Positions 13,529 to 19,058 of a stretch of DNA of 19,058 nt are shown piece after piece; position 1 is the first letter of the stretch; every line of letters starts with the position of its first letter. A program made the position numbers and the translations under genes. The notes below the pieces were generated by a model. It was not told the origin of the DNA and ran no database searches. It saw only the letters and a list, made by a program, of their open reading frames with translations. Source of the DNA: Bacillota bacterium (GTDB lineage: Bacteria > Bacillota > Clostridia > Christensenellales > CAG-138); contig JAEZIE010000202.1 in assembly GCA_023416175.1 (NCBI GenBank), positions 1-19,058 of the forward strand, read 5' to 3'.

Positions 13529-14134
13529 TTACTTCCATTTCGGATTGTCGATGATGGCGGGCTTGCCGTCTCGTTCTACCATCAACTTGCGGTAGCCCTT
13601 GGTTTCGATGGTGCCGTAATCGTGCCCGGCGTCCGCGCGGAATACGAAGAAGGTTACAAGCGGCTCGCTTGCGCTCACGTTGATGCTGCGATGCGCATAA
13701 CGCTTGGGTACATATACGGCCTTGCCCGGGGTAAGCTCCAAAGAGCGCCAGTCGCCTTCCGGATTTTCTAATAGCATGTAGCCATGCCCGCTCAGGCAGT
13801 AGTAGACTTCCGCAGTTTCCAGTATGGTGTGGAAGTGGCCCTTGGTCATGTAATATTCGTCGCCCACCTTACCGGGGTAAACGATGCTGCACCCGTAGGC
13901 CAGATCCCCTGAGGTTTCCGGTATGGAAGCGGAGTGGAACTCGTAAACGAGCGTATCGCCTTCGGTTTCCAGCTTTTTATTGAAAGCTGCTTCGTCGCAG
14001 AACATGTCCTTCATCTGGCTCAGGCGGCGCTTGCCGGTTTCCATCATGGAGGACATGCCTGTCTTCAGGTCAAAGTCCACCGTAAAGCCTTTTTCGTGAT
14101 CAAACGGGATTGCGCTCGGGTTAAAATCTGCCAT
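13529..14134 (-). CDS. Cupin-type glucose-6-phosphate isomerase
   Basis: This 201-residue protein matches the archaeal/cupin phosphoglucose isomerase family (GPI). GHFH at 99-102, E109 (ETAEVYY) and H148 (KRYAHRS) reproduce the spacing of the metal ligands known for the Pyrococcus enzyme (His-x-His, Glu seven residues later, His 39 residues after that). KAVYVPK (138-144) and the C-terminal YGTI...KGYRKLMVE block also fit. The family interconverts glucose 6-phosphate and fructose 6-phosphate with a divalent metal and is unrelated to the common PGI fold. An AAGGAGGAATAAACA site precedes the start. A second, non-homologous isomerase inside a catabolic operon suggests either a dedicated hexose-phosphate link or a changed aldose/ketose substrate. 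Confidence 0.88.
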   Translation of the reverse strand: MADFNPSAIPFDHEKGFTVDFDLKTGMSSMMETGKRRLSQMKDMFCDEAAFNKKLETEGDTLVYEFHSASIPETSGDLAYGCSIVYPGKVGDEYYMTKGHFHTILETAEVYYCLSGHGYMLLENPEGDWRSLELTPGKAVYVPKRYAHRSINVSASEPLVTFFVFRADAGHDYGTIETKGYRKLMVERDGKPAIIDNPKWK

Positions 14135-14148
14135 TTGTTTATTCCTCC

Positions 14149-15096
14149 TTACCGGTTGTTGTGCTTGGCGGCGATCGCATCCATCTGGCGCAGCAGCTCA
14201 CCCAGGATAGGCCTGTGGAACACTTCGGCAATCACCTGGGTCCAGCCATATACAAAGTACATCCAGCCGTCTTCCACCTTAAGGGACTGTTTCTGCTGCT
14301 GTTCTTCCGCTTGGTGCAAAAATCTAAGGTCACCACGGTAGTTGATTTCCCACACCATGGCGTTTTTCGGGAACACCGCAGCGTCGGTCAGCGGGGAACC
14401 GGGACGGTCCTTGCCAAGACCGGTGGCGTTGATGATGAGAGAACCCTCAGGTATAGTCGCAAGTACGGCGTCGTTTTGTGTAAATTCGGGCGTGAGGTGG
14501 TATTCGCACTGCACGGTGCCGTCGTTAAGCTTACTATTGATCTCTTCCAACTCGGTCAGACGCGGCTGGCTGCGGTTGGCGACGACAATGCGGCGGGGAC
14601 GGTTGCCCGCAAAATCCTTGCGCATAAAATAAGAGCACATGGAAATGCAGCTCCCGCCTGCGCCCATAATGAATACGTCGGCATTCGGATTCTTTTTCCA
14701 GTACCCCTCGGGGATGAATTCTTCCATCGCCATGCCGCAGGTGATGGGATCCTTGGCGTGGCCGCAGAGCTTATCGCCATCCTTCGAGATCGAGCTCATT
14801 TCGCCAAACATCGTTGCGTAGGGGTCGAGGTATTCAAACAGATCGTGTGCAGCGTTGTAGAGATCGATCTTATGCGTGGTGACAAGGGCGCCCAAAGACA
14901 AGGGATCATTTTTGATAAAACTGACCACCTCGCGGTAAACTTCAGGATCGGCGTGGATGGGGATATCGATTCCCTTCATCACCGCGTCGATGCCCAGGGC
15001 TTCCGCCCAGTCCGGAAACACCTTCATAATGGATGAGCTGCCTGTTGTGACGCCGATAAAATACATGGTTGGCTGCGTCGCCTTTACAAGTTGCAT
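14149..15096 (-). CDS. Shikimate/quinate dehydrogenase-like oxidoreductase of unknown substrate
   Basis: This 315-residue protein shows the two-domain architecture of shikimate dehydrogenase (AroE/YdiB): an N-terminal substrate domain, then a Rossmann domain with MGAGGSCIS (144-152), VVANRS and INATGLG. The expected substrate motif GxNVTxPxK is altered to GALVTTHK (69-76), keeping the lysine (K76) but losing the Asn and Pro. The second catalytic position may be D116 (GHAKDP). No other shikimate-pathway gene is near, and it sits inside a catabolic operon, so biosynthesis is unlikely. A polyol, inositol-derived, quinate-like or sugar-acid substrate would fit better, but this is inference. The start at 15096 is chosen because GGAGGAAGAGTATC precedes it; the in-frame ATG at 15117 lies upstream of that ribosome site. 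Confidence 0.75.
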   Translation of the reverse strand: MQLVKATQPTMYFIGVTTGSSSIMKVFPDWAEALGIDAVMKGIDIPIHADPEVYREVVSFIKNDPLSLGALVTTHKIDLYNAAHDLFEYLDPYATMFGEMSSISKDGDKLCGHAKDPITCGMAMEEFIPEGYWKKNPNADVFIMGAGGSCISMCSYFMRKDFAGNRPRRIVVANRSQPRLTELEEINSKLNDGTVQCEYHLTPEFTQNDAVLATIPEGSLIINATGLGKDRPGSPLTDAAVFPKNAMVWEINYRGDLRFLHQAEEQQQKQSLKVEDGWMYFVYGWTQVIAEVFHRPILGELLRQMDAIAAKHNNR

Positions 15097-15117
15097 GATA
15101 CTCTTCCTCCAATTCAT

Positions 15118-15134
15118 AAGGCGGGATCCGCCTT
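15118..15134 (-). repeat. Intercistronic 7-bp hairpin
   Basis: AAGGCGG (15118-15124) and CCGCCTT (15128-15134) pair perfectly around a 3-base loop, in the gap between the PTE-family gene and the ribosome site of the shikimate-dehydrogenase-like gene. On the transcribed strand no T-tract follows, so it probably shapes processing or stability. Confidence 0.5.
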
Positions 15135-15144
15135 TTCTGATGTA

Positions 15145-16077
15145 CTATTGAAACGAAAGCGCCAGCGCGGCGTTTTTCTCCGTCATGGCGGCAATTGCAT
15201 GCTCCGGTATGCCATGCTCGTGCAACATGGGGATGAATGTTTTTAAAATATAGTCAAGCCCCATAGAACCACCGTATGCGCGCAGGCGCTCACGTGTGGT
15301 ATCGAGGCTTAAGAGCAGCTGGTCCTCATAGCCGCAGGAAAGCATCTCTATGATCAGGGCAATCAGCTGCTCATGGCTGATGTACTTTAATCGATTCACA
15401 CTGTCATAGCAGAGGAAAGCGCCGGTGGAGAGGACTTCTTTGTGGTAGGAGAAATCATATTTACTCCTGCAGAGGTGGCATACGGTAATGCGATCCGCAA
15501 ATACGCCCGCATCCATAAACATGCGCAGAAGGCCCAATACGTCCGTATTGGGATCGGTGTGTATGAGTATGGGCGCTGCGGTTTCATTGGCTGCTGCAAT
15601 GACGGCGTGAATTAACTTATCATAGACAGGGCTTATGCCGCGCTCATCAAGCCCCGCCTTGAGAATACCCGCTTTTGCGCCGATACGGATTCCTGACACA
15701 TCGAGCATGCCTTCGCGCACTTCGGAAATAAACGTATCCGCAAGCTGTTGCTCGGTTTGGACGAATATGGGACTGTCCGGGCCATAAAACAGCGTTTTGT
15801 GGAACCCGGTCGTGGCCACGATATGAACGCCACTTCGGGAAGAAGCATCCGTAAGCGCCCCCGCCATGCGCCCGCAGTAGACAGGCTGGGCATCCACAAC
15901 CGCCCGTCCGCCGCTTTTCTTATATGTGAGAAGTTCGGCGTTGGTTTGTGCGGCGTCGGCCATATAGAGCGCCGGATTTATGGAAAAGGAAACGCCCTTT
16001 TCAATAAACAGGTGCTCATGGCATTGTGCATGGCCCAGCGCGTCGCCGGGGATATCGCCTAATACGGTTCTGATCAT
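15145..16077 (-). CDS. Phosphotriesterase-family metal hydrolase, probable sugar lactonase
   Basis: This 310-residue amidohydrolase-type protein has the full binuclear metal set of the phosphotriesterase (PTE/Php) family: HEH at 20-22, a bridging lysine K140 (AGILKAG), H173 (LIHTDPNTD), H201 (VCHLC) and D259 (LSLDTTR). Spacing matches PTE closely. Most bacterial members tested are lactonases acting on sugar lactones or phosphorylated furanose lactones; true organophosphate hydrolysis is rare. The neighbouring dehydrogenases could make a lactone that this enzyme opens to an aldonate, which is inference. A GGAAGGG site precedes the start. It lies between the Zn-dependent dehydrogenase and the shikimate-dehydrogenase-like gene on one transcript. 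An alternative role is a phosphoester or amide hydrolase. Confidence 0.85.
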   Translation of the reverse strand: MIRTVLGDIPGDALGHAQCHEHLFIEKGVSFSINPALYMADAAQTNAELLTYKKSGGRAVVDAQPVYCGRMAGALTDASSRSGVHIVATTGFHKTLFYGPDSPIFVQTEQQLADTFISEVREGMLDVSGIRIGAKAGILKAGLDERGISPVYDKLIHAVIAAANETAAPILIHTDPNTDVLGLLRMFMDAGVFADRITVCHLCRSKYDFSYHKEVLSTGAFLCYDSVNRLKYISHEQLIALIIEMLSCGYEDQLLLSLDTTRERLRAYGGSMGLDYILKTFIPMLHEHGIPEHAIAAMTEKNAALALSFQ

Positions 16078-16110
16078 AATGACCCTTCCAATAAGGAGGA
16101 TTTTCAGCGA

Positions 16111-17151
16111 TTAATCAAACAGGAATACGTGTTTGAGCCCCTTAGCCTGCCTGGCGTTTTCAAACGCCTGCTCGTAATCCTTTAGGCTATAGCGGTGGGT
16201 GATGATTTTGGAGACGTCCAGCAGCCCCTGTGCAATAAACTCCATTGTCTTGCGGTACTGCGCGATGCTTGAGCGGGTGGAGCCGGTCAGATAAAGTTCT
16301 TTATAATGTACAAGGTTGGTATTAATGGGTACAGGCTGCTTGCTTTCCGGCACGCCGCCAAAGAAATTGATCCTTCCGCCGTAGTTCATCAACTCCAGCA
16401 TGGCAGCCTGCACCTGCGGCACCGGGCAGGCGGTGATGGCCACGTCAAGGCCCCGCCCGTTGGTCTGTTCCATAACAAAGCCCTTCAGGTCAGGTCCGCT
16501 GTAGGTGGTGATAAAGGGCATAACCTCCTTGCAGTAGGCTAGGCGTTCTGCGCTAAGGTCGTTCATCATGACGGTAGCACCCGCCATGTGCAGCAGCATC
16601 GCATGCATCAGGCCGATGGGGCCAGCCCCAACCACCAGCGCAAGATCGCCGGGCTTGACGAAGCACTTAGAAAAACCGTTGTATACGCACGAAAGGGGTT
16701 CCACAACCGCAGCGGCTTCACTTGTGACATGATCGGGCAGCACCATCAGGTTGCCGCGCAGCACGGCGTCTGCAGGGATGCGGATATATTCCGCAAACGC
16801 GCCGTCCATGTTGATGCCAAACGCGCGGTAATCATCGCACAGATGGAAGTTACCGGAAACGCACCGGTCACAGATGCCGCAGCCGATGTTGGGCTGCATG
16901 GCAACGCGCATGCCGGGCTTATAAAAGGGAACTTTCTTGCCTACTTCCACGATGGTGCCGGAGAACTCATGCCCCAATGTCAGCGGATGCTCCGCATCCA
17001 CATTCTTGTAACCGTTTTGGACCATGCGGAGGTCTGTGCCGCAGACGGAAGCAGCTTCCGTTTTTAACAGGAGTTCATCGTCCGCGATTTTCGGGATTTC
17101 TATATCCACCAGGCGCACATCGTTCGCGCCGAACAGCCGAAGGCTTAGCAT
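16111..17151 (-). CDS. Zinc-dependent medium-chain alcohol/polyol dehydrogenase
   Basis: This 346-residue protein belongs to the sorbitol/threonine dehydrogenase branch of medium-chain dehydrogenases. The catalytic zinc site is C37 (SVCGTD), H61 and E62 (GHEF), plus E151 (VEPLSC). The structural zinc cysteines are C91, C94, C97 and C105. The Rossmann motif GAGPIG is at 175-180, and D198 (MMNDLS) favours NAD. It would oxidise a secondary hydroxyl of a sugar, polyol or sugar acid to a ketone in the cytoplasm. The start at 17151 follows GGAGGAAAAAC; a longer in-frame reading from 17247 runs inside the preceding gene and has no family similarity. It lies 13 bases after the upstream dehydrogenase gene, so two successive oxidations or an oxidation and reduction pair are possible. 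The exact substrate is unknown. Confidence 0.92.
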   Translation of the reverse strand: MLSLRLFGANDVRLVDIEIPKIADDELLLKTEAASVCGTDLRMVQNGYKNVDAEHPLTLGHEFSGTIVEVGKKVPFYKPGMRVAMQPNIGCGICDRCVSGNFHLCDDYRAFGINMDGAFAEYIRIPADAVLRGNLMVLPDHVTSEAAAVVEPLSCVYNGFSKCFVKPGDLALVVGAGPIGLMHAMLLHMAGATVMMNDLSAERLAYCKEVMPFITTYSGPDLKGFVMEQTNGRGLDVAITACPVPQVQAAMLELMNYGGRINFFGGVPESKQPVPINTNLVHYKELYLTGSTRSSIAQYRKTMEFIAQGLLDVSKIITHRYSLKDYEQAFENARQAKGLKHVFLFD

Positions 17152-17164
17152 ATGTTTTTCCTCC

Positions 17165-18187
17165 TTATGATAACTGAACAAGCCGTTTTTCCAATATGGA
17201 CGTGTTGCCCGCTTCCACGATCGCCACGGCCATGCGTCCATCCACACCGCTTACTTTGGGCGGGGTATTGTTACGGATGCATTCCACAAACGCGATATCC
17301 TCCGCAAGGTAGGCATCGCGGAAGAGCGTCATCCAACTGTTGATAAAGGGGGAGGAGGTGCCGTGCTCCTTGGAGGAACACTTTAAAAAAGCGCCTTCCG
17401 TACGTCCCACATGTAAGACGCCCTTGGTGCCCACAAGCTCCATTTTGGAGTCATACCCGTATTCCACATAAGCCGCGCCGTCTATAGAGAACTGTATGCC
17501 GTTTTTGAATTGCCCGGACATGACCACGTTATCGTAGTAATCAGGATATTCCGCCACGGCGTCGGGGTTGCGGTAATTGCCGCCTATGGCGTAGAGCGTA
17601 TCGATCTCGCTCCCAGCGAACCAGCGAAGGCTGTCGATATCGTGGGAATTGATTTCAGCCAATATGCCGTTGGATTTTTTAAGGTCATACATCCAGGGGC
17701 GCGGCTTGCTTGGCCCGCGCGTATTCGAGCGGATAAGCACAAGGTCGCCTATGGCGCCTTCTTCTACCATTCGCTTCGCTTCCTGAAAGCTTTCGTCAAA
17801 CCGCCGCATAAAGCCAATCTGCAACTTGACGCCGTTTTCTTCGCAGGCGCGTACCATCTCGTCGCACTCATTGGTGTTCATGGCCATGGGTTTCTCACAA
17901 AAGATATGCTTTTTTGCGTTCGCGCAATCGATGACGATCTGCTTGTGCAAATTGGTGGGGGAAACGACAACCACCGCATCGATATCCGGGTTATTGAGCA
18001 TCTGATGATAATCGGTGTAATAAGTATCGATGCCAAGTGAAAGCGCTGCGTCTTTTGCGCTTTCCTCCACCACATCTACAACGGCGACCATACGCGCGCC
18101 TTCCACTTTGTTCTGAAAGTTTTTAGCGTGGATCATTCCCGCACGGCCCGCGCCGATCAAACAAATACCCAACGATTGATGTGACAT
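17165..18187 (-). CDS. Gfo/Idh/MocA-family dehydrogenase, inositol 2-dehydrogenase-like
   Basis: This 340-residue protein is close in length and layout to bacterial myo-inositol 2-dehydrogenases (IolG). It has GAGRAG at 12-17, an NAD-type D38 (VVDVV) and CEKPM at 97-101 with catalytic K99. The usual Asp-x-x-x-His catalytic pair is seen as E178 and H182 (AEINSHDID), so the Asp is replaced by Glu. Family members oxidise inositols or sugars with NAD; the Glu substitution and the lack of iolB/C/D genes nearby advise against naming it IolG. It is the first structural gene after the DeoR regulator, with its own promoter (18223-18251) and an AGAGGGG ribosome site. Its position suggests that it starts the pathway encoded by the minus-strand operon. 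Confidence 0.88.
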   Translation of the reverse strand: MSHQSLGICLIGAGRAGMIHAKNFQNKVEGARMVAVVDVVEESAKDAALSLGIDTYYTDYHQMLNNPDIDAVVVVSPTNLHKQIVIDCANAKKHIFCEKPMAMNTNECDEMVRACEENGVKLQIGFMRRFDESFQEAKRMVEEGAIGDLVLIRSNTRGPSKPRPWMYDLKKSNGILAEINSHDIDSLRWFAGSEIDTLYAIGGNYRNPDAVAEYPDYYDNVVMSGQFKNGIQFSIDGAAYVEYGYDSKMELVGTKGVLHVGRTEGAFLKCSSKEHGTSSPFINSWMTLFRDAYLAEDIAFVECIRNNTPPKVSGVDGRMAVAIVEAGNTSILEKRLVQLS

Positions 18188-18222
18188 ATACTATCCCCTC
18201 TTTAGCGATTGCTTGTAGGTAC

Positions 18223-18251
18223 AGTATATATCAATTGCTCTTATTTATCAA
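18223..18251 (-). promoter_or_regulatory. Sigma-A promoter of the minus-strand enzyme operon
   Basis: On the minus strand TTGATA (18246-18251) and TATACT (18223-18228) are separated by exactly 17 bases. Transcription would start near 18216, about 30 bases before the ATG of the dehydrogenase at 18187. The direct repeats upstream (18254-18283) are well placed for regulation by the DeoR-type protein. Confidence 0.75.
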
Positions 18252-18253
18252 GC

Positions 18254-18283
18254 GTTTATTATCGATACTTATTGTTTATTATC
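18254..18283 (-). promoter_or_regulatory. Direct repeats, candidate DeoR operator
   Basis: GATAATAAAC occurs twice on the minus strand (18274-18283 and 18254-18263) with a 20-base period, about two helical turns, and a weaker GATAAATAAG overlaps the -35 box. Direct repeats of this kind are typical DeoR-family operators. The first copy codes for the last residues of the DeoR gene itself. Confidence 0.5.
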
Positions 18284-19058
18284 AATTTCAGCTAAGTGCA
18301 CATCCACGCCCATCTGCTTCACCGCATCGATAAACGTTTCGTCCGCTTCCTGATCGGTAATCAGAACGTCGACATTAGACATTGTGGTGAATGTAATAAA
18401 GGCGGATTTCCCAAGCTTGCTGCTGTCCACAAGCAAATAAACTTCATCCGCGGAGTCGATCATGTGTGTTTTAATACCCGCCATGTCCATGTTGGGCGTG
18501 GTGACGCCCTTGGTGGGATGCACGCCGTTGGCAGCAGCAAATGCTTTGTCCACATGCAGATTTGCGATGCTGTCTATCGCCATCTGGCCCACAGTGCAAT
18601 GGAAGTGACGTCTTAGCGCACCTCCAGCGAGTATGATCATCACGTCCGTGTTATGTTCGAGATAGGAAGCGATTTGGATATCGTTTGTGACGACGGTCAA
18701 ATTTTCGATACCGCTAAGCTGTTTTGCAAGCTCCATCGTCGTGGTGCCGGTATCAAGCGCAATGGCGTCCCCGGGCTGGATGAATGTCGCCGCCAGCCGC
18801 GCGATTGCCTGCTTTTGCGCAACATGCTCCACCTCTTTCTGGGAGGTGTTGGGTTCGTAGTTGATGCGGCTGCTGCTGATAGCGCCGCCGTGCGTGCGCT
18901 TGATGGCGCCCGCCTCCTCAAGCTCCCTCAAATCATTCCGTATGGTGGCGGGGGAGACGGAAAAATGCTCGCACAAATAGGAGACCGTCGCCTTGCCCAT
19001 TTTATTGACGATATCGATGATAGTCTGTTTGCGGACCTCTGCGAATACGATATCCGGC
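18269..19058 (-). CDS. DeoR-family transcriptional regulator, N-terminus off the window
   Basis: The frame is open through the window edge, with 262 residues visible; the internal ATG at 19000 is not the true start because coding similarity continues upstream (FAEVRKQTIIDIVNKMG). The winged helix-turn-helix follows (VSYLCEHFSVSPATIRNDLRE, then LEEAGAIKRTHGGAI), the DeoR hallmark. The C-terminal sensor has DTGTTTMELAKQL and the LITDQEAD segment of the DeoRC domain, which usually binds a phosphorylated sugar intermediate. Only a few residues appear to be missing. It lies just upstream of the minus-strand enzyme operon, and its 3' end overlaps one of two GATAATAAAC repeats, so it most likely represses that operon until a sugar phosphate accumulates. 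Confidence 0.93.
   Translation of the reverse strand, partial: PDIVFAEVRKQTIIDIVNKMGKATVSYLCEHFSVSPATIRNDLRELEEAGAIKRTHGGAISSSRINYEPNTSQKEVEHVAQKQAIARLAATFIQPGDAIALDTGTTTMELAKQLSGIENLTVVTNDIQIASYLEHNTDVMIILAGGALRRHFHCTVGQMAIDSIANLHVDKAFAAANGVHPTKGVTTPNMDMAGIKTHMIDSADEVYLLVDSSKLGKSAFITFTTMSNVDVLITDQEADETFIDAVKQMGVDVHLAEIDNKQ

Noticed and set aside
14161..15036. Plus-strand open frame of 291 codons opposite the shikimate-dehydrogenase-like gene
   Set aside because: Antisense shadow with His/Val-rich composition; the minus strand has the Rossmann motif, ribosome site and operon context.
17152..17247. Upstream in-frame start for the Zn-dependent dehydrogenase
   Set aside because: The extension lies inside the preceding dehydrogenase gene, is rich in Trp and Arg, and has no family match; GGAGG precedes the ATG at 17151.
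17165..18187. Naming the first minus-strand dehydrogenase IolG
   Set aside because: The catalytic Asp is replaced by Glu and the other inositol genes are missing, so a specific symbol is not justified.

Overview
The window looks like an accessory carbohydrate-catabolism island from an anaerobic Firmicute, most likely a Clostridia member with about 50-55% GC. This placement is an inference from strong AGGAGG-type ribosome sites, sigma-A promoters, an RbsABC-type transporter with an Ala/Pro/Glu lipoprotein linker, and LacI and DeoR regulators. No rRNA, tRNA, CRISPR array, transposase or phage gene was seen.

Layout. (1) 1-626, minus: 5' part of a PurO-like IMP cyclohydrolase, cut by the window edge, with its own promoter. 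(2) 627-979: divergent intergenic region with two promoters and a leader holding three hairpins. (3) 980-2308, plus: stand-alone L-fucose/L-arabinose isomerase-like protein. (4) 2422-11455, plus: a roughly 9 kb operon behind one strong promoter with a perfect 14-bp operator. Its genes are a LacI regulator, a ketose 3-epimerase, a sugar ABC transporter (lipoprotein, double ATPase, permease), a second TIM-barrel isomerase/epimerase and two Gfo/Idh/MocA dehydrogenases. (5) 11456-11911: convergent intergenic region with two terminators flanking an unidentified, highly structured segment. (6) 11912-19058, minus: a converging operon, in transcription order a DeoR regulator (cut by the window end), then behind its own promoter a Gfo/Idh/MocA dehydrogenase, a Zn-dependent dehydrogenase, a phosphotriesterase-family hydrolase, a shikimate-dehydrogenase-like protein, a cupin-type glucose-6-phosphate isomerase, a D-2-hydroxyacid dehydrogenase and a KDPG/KHG-type aldolase.

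How it may work together (inference). The transporter brings in a sugar, polyol or glycoside. TIM-barrel epimerases and several NAD(P)-dependent dehydrogenases rearrange and oxidise it. A PTE-type lactonase could open a lactone, and the aldolase would release pyruvate. No sugar kinase and no classical sugar-acid dehydratase is present, although the aldolase family normally acts on a (phospho)keto-deoxy acid. The combination matches no textbook pathway I can name, so the locus is a candidate for an undescribed oxidative route for a rare carbohydrate.
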